A stretch of DNA of 64,000 bases from JABDIY01 sp963803875 (lineage in GTDB: Bacteria; Actinomycetota; Acidimicrobiia; Acidimicrobiales; SZUA-35), in assembly GCA_963803875.1 (NCBI GenBank), contig CAWDOA010000014.1, positions 1-64,000 on the forward strand. Reading direction: 5' to 3'. Positions 34,688 to 44,383 of this stretch are shown one piece after another. A model generated the notes under the pieces. That model saw only the letters and a list, made by a program, of their open reading frames with translations. It was not told the DNA's origin and did no database searches. The position numbers and the translations under genes were made by a program. The first letter of the stretch is position 1, and the number at the start of each line of letters is the position of its first letter.

Positions 34688-35485
34688 TCAGCTGGGCCCA
34701 AGCATCGCGGCGGCGATCTCCTTGACGAGTTTTGCACCGACCATCGCTGTCATCTCGAGAAGATCGCGAGTTGGATTCAGTTCAACGACGTCCGCGCCGA
34801 CCAACGGGCCAGGTAGTGCATCAATTATGTCGAGCACTTCTCTCACGGTGAGACCGCCAGGCTCGTGATGCGACACACCGGGGGCAACGGCCGGATCGAG
34901 CCCGTCAAGGTCGATGCTCAGGTAGATCGGTCCTTCGAGCAGCGAGGCATCGAACATGTGGAGTTCTCGGGGCGAAAACATCGTGACATTCCACCGCTCG
35001 GCTTGTTCACGCTGATGAAGAGTGGCCGTTCGGATACCCAGTTGAACCAGGCATTTCATGCATTCACGTTCCAAAGCCCGGGCGAACGGCGATGCATGAC
35101 TCAGTGGATTGCCGTCCAGATCGTCGTAGAGGTCAGGATGGGCATCGATGTGCACGACGGTCAGGTCGTCGTGATGTTGGCGGAAGGCTTGCAGGATCGG
35201 ATACGTGATCGAGTGGTCGCCGCCCAAGGTGATGGTCTGCCGGCCGACCGCGAGCTGGGAAGCGATGGCTTCGGTGATGAGCCGAGCGTCGTCCTCAGAG
35301 GCGCGCTCGTTGGTGATCGCTATGTCGCCAAGGTCTTCAAGATGGGCGATCACCTCGATCGATGCTTCGGAGGAGCTGTTGTGCGAACCCGAGCGCAGCG
35401 CAGTTCGGATGGCCTCGGGACCCTGAGCGGGACCAAAGAGGTGCGAGGAGTTCGCATCCAGGGGGACGCCGAGGAGGGAGATCAT
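34688..35485 (-). CDS. Ureohydrolase (arginase/agmatinase/formiminoglutamase family)
   Basis: 265-residue binuclear manganese hydrolase. Metal-binding motifs: LGGDHSITYP (His, about 93), VVHIDAHPDLYD (DAHxD, about 116) and YLSIDLDGLDPAVAPGVSHHEPGG (DxDxxDP, about 193). The family cleaves guanidino or formimino groups from arginine, agmatine or formiminoglutamate; the specificity loop does not let me choose. ATG 35485 start. Convergent with the repeat protein and divergent from the E1 gene (139 bp). Confidence 0.87.
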   Translation of the reverse strand: MISLLGVPLDANSSHLFGPAQGPEAIRTALRSGSHNSSSEASIEVIAHLEDLGDIAITNERASEDDARLITEAIASQLAVGRQTITLGGDHSITYPILQAFRQHHDDLTVVHIDAHPDLYDDLDGNPLSHASPFARALERECMKCLVQLGIRTATLHQREQAERWNVTMFSPRELHMFDASLLEGPIYLSIDLDGLDPAVAPGVSHHEPGGLTVREVLDIIDALPGPLVGADVVELNPTRDLLEMTAMVGAKLVKEIAAAMLGPS

Positions 35486-35624
35486 GCCCGAACTCTAGGT
35501 TGATCTCCGGGCGGAGCGATCCGCTACCGCATCAGTGCCACTGTGCGGTCAAGGTCGACCTACGATGAGAGGGAGGCGGTGTCGTCCTGATCGCTGTCGT
35601 GTGCCGACCAAGGGAGGCTTGCCG

Positions 35625-37790
35625 GTGACCGCTCAATCCAGCGACGCTTTCGACCCCCTCGAACGCTCGCTCCTCGAGAGAATCAGCAGGCTCGTTGCCG
35701 ATCCCCAACGGGAACACCACGACCCGATGACTGCTGCGACCCTCTTGGAGGCACAGATCACCAGCCGAATCATCGATCACACCGCCCGCTGGCTGCGAGC
35801 TGCACACGGTCTTGGCCATTACACGATCGGATCTGCGGGCCATGAGGCCAACGCTCTCGTGGCGCTCTCGCTGGAACCGACCGACCCTGCCCTCCTCCAC
35901 TACCGTTCCGGCGGGTTCTACGTGGCCCGTTCGCTCCAGGCCCAACAGGCCGGCACCACCGTCGACGACCCTGTCGACGACATTCTGCGGGGCATGCTCG
36001 CTCGGTCCACAGAGCCGATTGCGGGGGGGCGCCACAAGGTGTTCGGACATCACGGTTTGTCGATCATCCCGCAGACGTCGACCATCGCCTCCCACCTACC
36101 GCGGGCAGTCGGCTTGGCGCTGAGCTTCGAGCTCGCCGGCGACGCGTCCCTCACGTGGCCTGTCAATTCGGTTGTGATGTGCAGCTTCGGCGACGCTTCA
36201 CTGAATCACTCCACCGCACAAGGGGCGATCAACTGGGCATCACAACTGGCTCATGCCGGCCGGCGAGTGCCGGTCCTGTTCGTCTGTGAGGACAACGGAC
36301 TAGGACTGAGCGTCCCAACCGATCCCGATTGGGTTTCGGACTCGCTCCGGTCTCGCCCCGCGATCGACTACACCCGAATCGCGGGGACGAACCCCTCAGA
36401 GGCGCTGAGGGCACTGCCAGCGGCCATCCAAAGGGTGCGAGATGAGGGTCGTCCTGGGCTCATTCACCTCGAGACAGTCCGCTACCTGGGCCATGCCGGG
36501 ACCGACGTCGAGGCGGCCTACAGATCCCCTGATGAGATACGCGCCGATCTCGACCGTGATCCGATCCTCTTCACGGCCCAGCTCGCCGTCGACAGCGGCG
36601 TGTGCAACGCCGCCGAGATTGTCGAGTGGTATCACGATCTTGGGTCGACCATCTCCAATCGGGCCCTCGAACTGGCCCAGGAACCGTCGCTGGCCGACGC
36701 TTCGGAGGTCATGGAACCCCTGTACTCGATGCTGAAGGTGAAGCCCGGCACAACCGGGGATGAACCGACCGAGGGATCGACCGAGCGACTGACACTGGCT
36801 CAGTCCATCAATCGGACCCTTGGCGACCTACTGACCAAGCGATCCGAGTTGATCCTCTTCGGAGAGGACGTTGGGCGTAAGGGCGGTGTGTATGGCGTGA
36901 CCCGCGGTCTCCAAAAGCGTTTCGGGGACAGGCGCGTGTTCGACACCGTGCTGGACGAGCAATCTGTGCTTGGTCTTGCTCTTGGTGCCTCCCTCAACGG
37001 GTTCCTGCCAATCCCCGAGATTCAATACCTTGCCTACCTCCACTGTGCCGAGGATCAGATTCGAGGGGAGGCGGCGACGCTGGCCTTCTTCTCCCAGGGC
37101 CAATACCTCAACCCGATGGTGGTGCGAGTTGCTTCCTATGGCTATCAGAAGGGTTTCGGCGGGCACTTCCACAACGACAACTCGGTCGCCGTACTGCGAG
37201 ATGTTCCAGGGCTCGTGATCGCCTCGCCAGCCCACCCCAGCGACGCTGGGCCGATACTTCGGGCATGTGTTGACCACGCCGCCAGCACCGGAGCTGTCTG
37301 CGTTTTCCTCGAGCCGATCGCCCTCTATCACACCACCGAGCTTGTCGAACAAGGCGACGGGGAGTGGACCGCAGACCTCAGCTCCGCTCCCATCGACCCA
37401 ACCGGTGGGCGGGTCCACGGCAGCGGTCGAGACCTCACGATCATCACCTGGGCAAACGGTCTCTTCCTCAGCAAGCGAGCGGCGCGAACCCTTCAGGAAG
37501 AACACGACATCGACGTGCGCATCCTGGACCTTCGTTGGCTCGCCCCGCTGCCACTGGATCAGATGCTCGACGAAGCGAACATCACCGGACGGGTGCTCGT
37601 CGTTGATGAGACCAGACGAACCGGAGGGGTAGGCGAAGGCATCATTTCCGAACTTGTCGATGCTGGGTTCCCCGGCTCAATCGCCCGCATTGCCGGTCAC
37701 GACTCGTTCATCCCCCTGGGCGCGGCAGCCAACCACGTCCTTGTCAGCGAAAAAGACATCGTCCACGCCGCTCGAGCCTGTACCACGTGA
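35625..37790 (+). CDS. Fused 2-oxoacid dehydrogenase E1 (alpha-beta), thiamine-diphosphate dependent
   Basis: 721 residues combining both E1 subunits of a branched-chain 2-oxoacid dehydrogenase-type complex. The alpha part (about 1-370) has HYRSGGFYVARS, HGLSIIPQTSTIASHLPRAVG and the ThDP motif CSFGDASLNHSTAQGAINWA (GDG-type, here GDAS). The beta part (about 390-721) has FGEDVGRKGGVYGVTRGLQKRFG, EIQYLAYLHCAEDQIRGEAA and VVDETRRTGGVGEGI. GTG 35625 is selected because AGGGAGG lies 7 nt upstream. No E2 or E3 is adjacent. Likely substrates are branched-chain 2-oxoacids. Confidence 0.88.
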   Translation: MTAQSSDAFDPLERSLLERISRLVADPQREHHDPMTAATLLEAQITSRIIDHTARWLRAAHGLGHYTIGSAGHEANALVALSLEPTDPALLHYRSGGFYVARSLQAQQAGTTVDDPVDDILRGMLARSTEPIAGGRHKVFGHHGLSIIPQTSTIASHLPRAVGLALSFELAGDASLTWPVNSVVMCSFGDASLNHSTAQGAINWASQLAHAGRRVPVLFVCEDNGLGLSVPTDPDWVSDSLRSRPAIDYTRIAGTNPSEALRALPAAIQRVRDEGRPGLIHLETVRYLGHAGTDVEAAYRSPDEIRADLDRDPILFTAQLAVDSGVCNAAEIVEWYHDLGSTISNRALELAQEPSLADASEVMEPLYSMLKVKPGTTGDEPTEGSTERLTLAQSINRTLGDLLTKRSELILFGEDVGRKGGVYGVTRGLQKRFGDRRVFDTVLDEQSVLGLALGASLNGFLPIPEIQYLAYLHCAEDQIRGEAATLAFFSQGQYLNPMVVRVASYGYQKGFGGHFHNDNSVAVLRDVPGLVIASPAHPSDAGPILRACVDHAASTGAVCVFLEPIALYHTTELVEQGDGEWTADLSSAPIDPTGGRVHGSGRDLTIITWANGLFLSKRAARTLQEEHDIDVRILDLRWLAPLPLDQMLDEANITGRVLVVDETRRTGGVGEGIISELVDAGFPGSIARIAGHDSFIPLGAAANHVLVSEKDIVHAARACTT

Positions 37791-37874
37791 CTCCTGGGCC
37801 GTTTGGCCTGTCCAGGCTGCCCGGATCCCTCCAAATCGCTAAACCACACGCCTGTTTGTACCGACGCCAACTGA

Positions 37875-39980
37875 ATGAAACCGGTCGCGCTCGATGGGCT
37901 GATGGATCAGCTCGCTGACGCCGTGCTGGCGATCGACATGGCTGGCGTGCTGCGCGGCGCAAACGCAACTGCTGAGGTCCGATTCGGTTGGTCTTTGGAG
38001 CAGTGGCTGGGTCGCAGCCTTCTCGAACTCATCCATCCTGACGACCTGGAGTGGGCGATCTCGTCGCTTGCCACGGTCGTTTCAAAGGACGTTGGCACTC
38101 CGATCGAGGTCCGGGTGCGAAGCGCTGATGATTGGCGCCTGGTAGAGGTGATCGGCACGTCGTTCGACCACCAAACCGAAGAGCTGATTCTTCTATCGGT
38201 CCGCGATCTGACAGAACGACGTCGGTGGGAGGTTGCCGGTGACGATACGGCGATGTTCCGCTCGGTAATCCAGAACGGACCCAGCGTCACCTTCCTCACC
38301 GATCATGAGGGAATCGTACGATCGGTGTCTGCCGCACTGATCCGACTCACCGGCCGCGGTCCCGACGAGGCCATCGGCCGCAGTTTGATCGACTTGGTTG
38401 TTCCCGCCGACCGGGGCCAGTTGTCTCTCGCCTTGCGGGAGTTGGTCGAGAACCAACACGGACGCGCGAAACTCGAGGTAATTCTCGCAGCGACCGGACG
38501 TCCAGCAGTGCCGTGCCAGCTTTCGATGGTGAATCTCCTGGCCGACCCGACCGTGCAAGGAATCGTGATATCCGGTCACGACATCACCGAGCTGAGCGAG
38601 GTCCGGCAAGAGCTGGAGCACCTCGCCGGTCACGACACGCTCACCGGCCTCCCGAACCGCGCCCAACTCACGAGCGTGCTGCATACCTGGCTGACCAATG
38701 CACGGCCGGTCGGCGATCGGATCGCTGTCGCATTCATCGATCTCGACCGTTTCAAGCCGGTCAATGACCTCTACGGACACGAAGCAGGCGACGAGCTGCT
38801 CATCAGTGTGGCTGCCCGTCTCCGTAGCGTTGTGCGTGGCGACGACCTGGTGGCTCGGTTCGGCGGTGACGAATTCGTGGTGATCGCACGACCATCGGAC
38901 AACATCAACCTTCAGCAGCTCGCGGCGCGGTTCGAAGACGTGATCGCCCAGCCGTTCAATCTGTCGGTCGGAGAAGTTCACATCTCTGCCAGCGCCGGGG
39001 TGGTCGAGGCGTTGCCCGGTGATGAGGTCGACACCATCCTGGCCGAGGCCGACGTGGCGATGTACGCCGCCAAGAACAACCGACACACCACCGCAGCTCC
39101 CGGTCGCACATTGACGGTCCGACGTCGCCTTGCCGAACGTGTCTCCGAGGCCCTCGACGCGGGCGAGTTCGCAGTTCACTACCAGCCGATCGTTGAGCTC
39201 GAGACCGGCCGATGGGTCGGCCTCGAGGCTCTTGCCCGCTGGGACCATCCTGAGCAAGGTCTCCTCATGCCAGTCGACTTCCTCGACATCATCGAAGACA
39301 TCGGCCGCGGCGCCCGGCTGGGTGAAATCGTGATCGATACGGCGTGTGCCGACATGCATCGTCTTCGGTCCGAGGCCGGCGTGATGCCCGGCATCGCCAT
39401 CAACGCCTCGGTCGATGAGATGACCGACCCGGAGTATCCCTCTCTGGTCGCGGACTCCTTGCGGCGCTGGGGCATCGCACCGGACCGATTCACCGTTGAG
39501 ATCTCCGAACGATCGATGCTCGAACGGCGGAGCCGGTCTGGCATCGCAGTGTCAACCAATCTCGGCGCACTTGCCGATGCAGGAATCCACCTTGCCGTCG
39601 ACGACTTCGGCACCGGCTTTTCGTCACTCACCCATCTGGTGTCGTTCCCGGTGGACATAATCAAAATCGATCGAAGTTTCGTCGCCGGTGTGGTCGGCGA
39701 CGATCAGCGCCGTTCGGTGATCACCGCCCTCGTAGGTCTCGCCGACAACACCGACATGCAGGTGATCGCCGAAGGCATCGACCAGCCGGACCAGATCACC
39801 GTGCTGCGCAATCTCGGCTGCCGTCTGGGCCAGGGCTTCCACTTCGCCCGTCCGATGCCCTATGACGCCCTCGAGCTTGCCTATCGAACCGAGGGGGCTC
39901 TTCGCGAAACGTCCGAAGCGAAGATGTCGGAGACCAATGCCGACCTGGCTGTTCAACCGAGGGCTCGCCGGTCACCCTGA
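37875..39980 (+). CDS. PAS-PAS-GGDEF-EAL cyclic-di-GMP protein
   Basis: 701 residues, probably cytosolic. PAS1 spans about 8-115 (LADAVLAIDMAGVLRGANATAEVRFGW), PAS2 about 125-240 (HEGIVRSVSAALIRLTGRGPDEAIGRSLIDLV). The GGDEF domain (about 255-410) has an intact ARFGGDEFVVIA. The EAL domain (about 425-680) has VGLEALARWDHPEQG and DDFGTGFSSLTHLVSFPVDIIKIDRSFV. Both active-site signatures are complete, so it may synthesise and degrade c-di-GMP, with PAS sensing choosing the balance. Convergent with a cNMP-binding protein. Confidence 0.94.
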   Translation: MKPVALDGLMDQLADAVLAIDMAGVLRGANATAEVRFGWSLEQWLGRSLLELIHPDDLEWAISSLATVVSKDVGTPIEVRVRSADDWRLVEVIGTSFDHQTEELILLSVRDLTERRRWEVAGDDTAMFRSVIQNGPSVTFLTDHEGIVRSVSAALIRLTGRGPDEAIGRSLIDLVVPADRGQLSLALRELVENQHGRAKLEVILAATGRPAVPCQLSMVNLLADPTVQGIVISGHDITELSEVRQELEHLAGHDTLTGLPNRAQLTSVLHTWLTNARPVGDRIAVAFIDLDRFKPVNDLYGHEAGDELLISVAARLRSVVRGDDLVARFGGDEFVVIARPSDNINLQQLAARFEDVIAQPFNLSVGEVHISASAGVVEALPGDEVDTILAEADVAMYAAKNNRHTTAAPGRTLTVRRRLAERVSEALDAGEFAVHYQPIVELETGRWVGLEALARWDHPEQGLLMPVDFLDIIEDIGRGARLGEIVIDTACADMHRLRSEAGVMPGIAINASVDEMTDPEYPSLVADSLRRWGIAPDRFTVEISERSMLERRSRSGIAVSTNLGALADAGIHLAVDDFGTGFSSLTHLVSFPVDIIKIDRSFVAGVVGDDQRRSVITALVGLADNTDMQVIAEGIDQPDQITVLRNLGCRLGQGFHFARPMPYDALELAYRTEGALRETSEAKMSETNADLAVQPRARRSP

Positions 39981-39995
39981 CGTCCCAAGACGTCA
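39978..39995. terminator. Short hairpin between convergent genes
   Basis: TGACGTC (39978-39984) pairs with GACGTCA (39989-39995) over a 4-nt loop. It overlaps the stop codon of the GGDEF-EAL gene and ends next to the opposing stop at 39997. No U-tract is seen, so termination activity is uncertain. Confidence 0.4.
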
Positions 39996-39996
39996 C

Positions 39997-40437
39997 TCAA
40001 TCGTGTGCGTGGCGCCCGTGATCGACGTCCATGTTGTACAGACGCCCTGCGAGTTCACGGGCCAGCTCGATTCCCATCGACGGATTATCCTCGAGGATCT
40101 GGTCAAACCGGTTGTAGGGGATGGTCAGAATGGTCGTATCTTCGGCGGCAGTGACGGTAGCGGTGGACGGGCCCAGCCCGAAAAGCCCGAGTTCGCCGAC
40201 GATTTCGCCTGCTGGGATCGTCGCAACATGGTCGCCGTCGACCATGACGTCGACCGACCCGGACACGATGATGGACGCTTCCCGATTGTGTTGGCCCTGT
40301 GCGATGATCTGTGTGCCAGCGGGGACATCGATTTCGTCGGCCGCCTGAGCAAGATGTATGAGCCCCTCATCCGTAGAATTCTGAAAGAGTGAAATCTGTC
40401 TGAGCCGTACGATCTTGGCATCGTGCTGAAGTCTCAT
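39997..40437 (-). CDS. Single-domain cyclic-nucleotide-binding protein
   Basis: 146 residues comprising only a Crp-type cNMP-binding beta-barrel: IDVPAGTQIIAQGQHNREASIIVSGSVDV (about 36-64) and the phosphate-binding cassette IPAGEIVGELGLFGLGPSTATVTA (about 75-98). Here a Gly replaces the arginine usually contacting cyclic phosphate, so ligand binding is doubtful. No DNA-binding helix-turn-helix follows, unlike Crp. It probably acts as a regulatory partner. GAGGAG precedes ATG 40437. Lies 39 bp after the phosphotransferase gene on the same strand. Confidence 0.87.
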   Translation of the reverse strand: MRLQHDAKIVRLRQISLFQNSTDEGLIHLAQAADEIDVPAGTQIIAQGQHNREASIIVSGSVDVMVDGDHVATIPAGEIVGELGLFGLGPSTATVTAAEDTTILTIPYNRFDQILEDNPSMGIELARELAGRLYNMDVDHGRHAHD

Positions 40438-40476
40438 CTGTTGCGCTCCTCTAGGGGCAAGTGGGTACCGGCGAGC

Positions 40477-41482
40477 CTATACGGCAGGTCGACGTGGAGT
40501 GAAGATGCCCCGCGTTCTGCTCAGTCGGCCGATCTTCCCAGCGGTTCGGGCGGTGAACTCGCAGAAGAACTCGTCGCCGAACAGCGCCACGTGGACAAGC
40601 GCAGTGTGCAGCCAGTAGAAGAGGCGGCGCTGTTCGTACCCCGGACGCAGCGGGTGCTGTGTGGCGTAGGCAGCGAAGAATGCCGGACGCGGTACATCGA
40701 ATACTTCGAGGTAGGCAAGCTCGAACTCCACGTCAGCGAACTGAAGGTCAGGATCGAGCAGACCGGTCAGCCGCAGGCGGCCATCGCCCTCCCGACGCAC
40801 CATTGCGTTGCCGTCCCACACGTCTCCGAGGACGAGTGTCGGCTCGCCTGAGTCCTGCAGGGCGGATCGAGTTACGTCGATGGCATCGTCCACGTCGGCA
40901 AGCACGTCGGGTGCGAGTCGCTCTGAGACCCGGGAATCGGCACGAACGTTGGCAAGTCGGGTCACAAAGAGGTCAGCCCAGGTAGCCCACTCCTCATCGG
41001 AGTTGATGCCACCCCACCGTGGACCTTTGTGACCGTGAAGCTCGCCTAGTATCCCTGCCAGCTGGATGTCGATATCGGACCGTTCGGCCGGTTCGAGATC
41101 GAGACTCTGGAGGCAGACACCCGGCACGCTTTCGAGCAGTAAGAAGGCGTGCGGAATGATGCCAGCGGAGCTGTCATGCAGATAGACCCTTGGAACCGGG
41201 CAGGCGGTTTCGCGCGCGGAGGTAACGGAGCGCCCGGGCTTCTGCGTCGAATGTGTCTCCGTCATTGCCGTGGAGCTTGACGACCGCTCGGTGAGGCGGC
41301 CGGTCGAAATCCAAATGAAACACCGTATTCACCATGCCACCCTCGAGCGACCGGATTCCTGAGCAGACAACCGGACTTCCCAACCAGGCTCCGAGAAGGC
41401 GCTCGGCCTGCTCGGTCGTCAGCTCCAGATCTGGTTGAAGGTCGATCACGGGTTCACTCTTCTGGTCGCGGAACGATGGCAA
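40477..41482 (-). CDS. Fructosamine-kinase/APH-like phosphotransferase (frame broken)
   Basis: Two frames make one kinase-fold protein of about 335 residues. The first (41482 to about 41215) encodes the N-lobe: LEGGMVNTVFHLDFDRPPHRAVVKLHGNDG and FDAEARALRYLRAR. The second (from about 41215 to 40477) continues as ETACPVPRVYLHDSS with LGELHGHKGPRWGGINSDEEWATW, the catalytic LGDVWDGNAMV (GDxxxxN, with the usual histidine replaced by leucine) and LLDPDLQFADVEFELAY. The join lies in a CGCGCGCG stretch on the minus strand, prone to indels. Substrate unknown. The TTG start at 41482 is tentative. Confidence 0.75.
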
Positions 41483-41556
41483 GGCTAGGCGAGGGTCGGT
41501 CGTGCCCCCGACCCAGGTGCGACATTGCTGATCGTGCGCTGCGCTATCGTTTGACT

Positions 41557-42843
41557 GTGAAGAACCCTTCCGAGGTCCGCGACACTGGTCGTCTCGTGGG
41601 GGACGTACTGGCGGGGGTTGTCCGGTCGATCGGCCATACCCACCTTTCGATCTCTGGTCGAGTGTTCAAGGTCGTCGGCCCTGTAGCGGCCCCGGTGAGG
41701 CTTCTGCACAACGGGCTCAGTCGTAGCGTCTATGCGATCGTGGCCGGCGCTCACGCCGTGGTCCCTCGAGTAGGCGCAGCTGCCGCTATCCAGCGCTCAC
41801 ACCGCCAACCCAACGACATAGCCGAGGAAGTGTGGAGCCCGAAAAGCCGAAGCGCTCGAGTACTCGGCGCCTTGAACGGCCTGAAGGGAGACCAGGTCGC
41901 CGCTCAGTACTCCCTGCTGGCGTTTCCGATGACGCTACGCGACCACGTCAAGGGTGGCGATGCCATTCCAACTCGGGACGGACTCTCCACGGCATATCCC
42001 AATGCAACCGGACGGGTGGCAGTTTTCGTCCACGGCTTGTGTGAGACCGACCGGTCGTGGTGGGACGGCGCCACCAGGCACCATGGCGAGCCCTCGGTCA
42101 GCTATGGCGCCCTACTCGAGGTCGACCTCGGCTTCACGCCGATCTACCTGCGTTACAACAGCGGGCTACCGATTGCGGACAACGGTCGGTCCTTGGCCGC
42201 GCTGCTCGACGGCGTGTTCGACGCATGGCCCGTCCCAGTGAGCGATGTCGTGTTGATCGGACATTCACTGGGAGGTCTCGTCATTCGTAGCGCATGCCAT
42301 CGCGCCGATCTCGACGGGCGTCGGTGGGCCGGGCTCGTCCGCCACGTTGTTTGTGTGGGCACGCCCCATTTCGGTGCGCCTCTCGAGCGAGGGGTCGACC
42401 GCTTGGTGCCGGCACTCGCCCGCATTCCCGAACTGCAACCGATCGCCGCCTTCCTGCACACCCGCAGCGCCGGTGTCAAGGACCTGGGCCACGGCGTCTT
42501 CACCACCGACGAGTATCACGGCAACGATCCCGATGAGTACCTCGCCCATCGCCGCCGCGAGGTGCCGTTCCTGGCGGGCGCCACATACTGCTTCGTCGGC
42601 GCCACCATCACTCGAGACCGCCATCATCCGCTCGGACACTTGATGGGCGACCTGATGGTGCGGTACCCGAGCGCCTCCGGTTCGAACCGCCACCGGAACA
42701 TCCCGTTCGAACTCGAGCACGGCGCCCACGTCGGCGGAATCAATCACTTCGACCTGCTGAACCATCCAACGGTGTATGAACATCTCCGCCGGTGGCTCAG
42801 TCGAGCCGATCCCGGATCAGAGACCGGTCTTCTCAGGGCGTAG
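41557..42843 (+). CDS. Alpha/beta-hydrolase (PGAP1-like lipase/esterase)
   Basis: 428 residues. The core contains VAVFVHGLCETDRSWW (oxyanion region, about 150), VLIGHSLGGLVIRSA (nucleophilic Ser in GHSLGG, about 231), CVGTPHFGAPLERGVDR, and a C-terminal GINHFDLLNHPTVYEHLRRWL holding the likely catalytic histidine. Similar triads occur in PGAP1-like and triacylglycerol lipases; the lipid or ester substrate is unknown. A 100-residue N-terminal helical part has no match I know. GTG 41557 is taken as start; the frame is open to 41476. Confidence 0.82.
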   Translation: MKNPSEVRDTGRLVGDVLAGVVRSIGHTHLSISGRVFKVVGPVAAPVRLLHNGLSRSVYAIVAGAHAVVPRVGAAAAIQRSHRQPNDIAEEVWSPKSRSARVLGALNGLKGDQVAAQYSLLAFPMTLRDHVKGGDAIPTRDGLSTAYPNATGRVAVFVHGLCETDRSWWDGATRHHGEPSVSYGALLEVDLGFTPIYLRYNSGLPIADNGRSLAALLDGVFDAWPVPVSDVVLIGHSLGGLVIRSACHRADLDGRRWAGLVRHVVCVGTPHFGAPLERGVDRLVPALARIPELQPIAAFLHTRSAGVKDLGHGVFTTDEYHGNDPDEYLAHRRREVPFLAGATYCFVGATITRDRHHPLGHLMGDLMVRYPSASGSNRHRNIPFELEHGAHVGGINHFDLLNHPTVYEHLRRWLSRADPGSETGLLRA

Positions 42844-42914
42844 GACGCCGTTCTGACCTTGGTGACGAGAGAACCCCGATACCGCCCCCGGCCCTATGTT
42901 GAAACCATCACCTC

Positions 42915-43319
42915 TCAGCCGCTGCCCCCGGTTGGATCCAAGCCCCACTCATCCGAGCCCCTGGCGGGAGCACTCACGATCTCGAGTCTCAGCGGGGCAA
43001 GCGCATCGAGCACTTCTGCGATCCGTTCGGACGGGGTTCCAAGTTCGGTGAGGGACTCGGCCAGGTTCTCGATGAACAGATCGAAGTCATCTTCGGTGAT
43101 CTTGAGGTGAGCATGAGCAGCCCTCATGTCACGGCCTTCGTATGCGTCCGGACCGCCGAGCGCCGCGGTCAGGAACATCCGTTGACGCACCTCGATCTGC
43201 ACCAGATCGGCACTCTCGAAGAACACTGCGAGATCAGGATCGGACGTGAGCCTTGCGTAGAACTTCTGGACCGCATCAGTAACCCAATCGTCGCCGCCGA
43301 TCGTCTCGTAGGTGGACAT
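42915..43319 (-). CDS. Truncated hemoglobin (group I)
   Basis: 134 residues with the 2-over-2 globin pattern: MSTYETIGGDDWVTDAVQKFYARLTSDPDLAVFF, then QRMFLTAALGGPDAYEGRDMRAAHAHLKITEDDFDLFIENLAESL. The proximal heme histidine is in RAAHAHLKI (about 69-71), and a tyrosine at B10 is in KFYARL. Group-I globins act in NO dioxygenation and oxygen chemistry. ATG 43319 chosen; the open frame upstream has no coding character. Divergent from the ABC exporter genes. Confidence 0.92.
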   Translation of the reverse strand: MSTYETIGGDDWVTDAVQKFYARLTSDPDLAVFFESADLVQIEVRQRMFLTAALGGPDAYEGRDMRAAHAHLKITEDDFDLFIENLAESLTELGTPSERIAEVLDALAPLRLEIVSAPARGSDEWGLDPTGGSG

Positions 43320-43472
43320 GGTTCTCCCCGTTGGTCGCAAGGACGATCTTAGGAGGTGTGCACGTGCTCTGACCATCGGAGTCTGCCATTCTGTGCGGGT
43401 GCCTCTGACCGGTGAGCATGATGAGTCGATGCGCCTGTTTGGTCGTTTCCACACCACTCGAGGAGGCCGTCC

Positions 43473-44378
43473 ATGACGGTGATCACTGTGGATCGGCTGC
43501 ACAAATCGTACGGCAGCACACTCGCAGTCGACGGCCTCTCGTTCGAGGTCGAGGAGGGCGAGATCTTCGGCATTCTCGGGCCAAACGGCGCCGGCAAGAC
43601 GACGACGGTGGAGTGCGTCCAGGGTCTGCGCCACGCCGACAGCGGGACGATTCGTGTACTGGGGCTCGACCCGATGACCGCGGCTGCGGAGCTTCGGCAG
43701 CGCATCGGTTCCCAGCTCCAGGACTCGGCCCTGCCCGGTCGGCTGCGGGTCGCTGAGGCGATTGAACTGTTCACCGCGTTCGCCCGCAACCCGGTCGACC
43801 GCGAGGAGTTGCTCACTCGCTGGCGGTTGCAGGAGCAGCGCAACAAGGCTTTCGACAGTCTGTCGGGGGGTCAGCGCCAGCGGCTCTTCATCGCGCTGGC
43901 ATTCGTGAACTCGCCCGAGTTGGTCTTCCTCGACGAGCTCACCCAAGGCCTCGATCCCCAGGCGAGGCGAGCCACGTGGGAACTCATCCGCGAGATTCGG
44001 CGAGATGGCACGACGGTTGTGTTGGTGACGCACTTCATGGACGAAGCAGAAGCCCTTTGTGATCGCGTCGCCGTGGTCGACGACGGGAGAGTGATCGCGC
44101 TTGACTCACCGCAAGGTTTGATCGACGGGCTGGGGTTGCGGTCCGTCGTACGCTTCACCACATCAGAGCCCGATCTTGGTTGGATCGAGCGGCTCGACAT
44201 CGTTGAGTCGCTGACTCGTCAAGGAAACACGGTGGAGGTTCGAGGTGCCGGCCCAGTGTTGGCGCTGGTCGCCTCGGAGCTTGTTGCGCACGGAATCGCC
44301 CCGCTCGACCTGCGGGTCGATCGTCCTACGGTCGAGGATGCGTTCTTGGCCCTCACCGGACCGAAGATCCGAGGTTGA
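43473..44378 (+). CDS. ABC-2-type transporter, ATP-binding protein
   Basis: 301 residues. Walker A GPNGAGKTTTVECVQGL (about 37), Q-loop RIGSQLQDSALPG, signature DSLSGGQRQRLFIALAF (about 128) and Walker B LVFLDELTQGLDPQARR (the usual catalytic glutamate is present in DE). H-switch in VTHFMDEAE. The C-terminal 70 residues resemble drug/daunorubicin-type exporters. AGGAGG lies 6 nt before the ATG at 43473. The permease follows 5 nt after the stop, so the two make one exporter. Confidence 0.95.
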   Translation: MTVITVDRLHKSYGSTLAVDGLSFEVEEGEIFGILGPNGAGKTTTVECVQGLRHADSGTIRVLGLDPMTAAAELRQRIGSQLQDSALPGRLRVAEAIELFTAFARNPVDREELLTRWRLQEQRNKAFDSLSGGQRQRLFIALAFVNSPELVFLDELTQGLDPQARRATWELIREIRRDGTTVVLVTHFMDEAEALCDRVAVVDDGRVIALDSPQGLIDGLGLRSVVRFTTSEPDLGWIERLDIVESLTRQGNTVEVRGAGPVLALVASELVAHGIAPLDLRVDRPTVEDAFLALTGPKIRG

Positions 44379-44383
44379 TAGCG

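Noticed and set aside
34105..34737. Minus-strand frames with GLGLPLAWRPGSSIPGLQ-type repeats
   Set aside because: They are antisense images of the 69-nt coding repeats; the plus frame has the ribosome site, a membrane segment and the following terminator.
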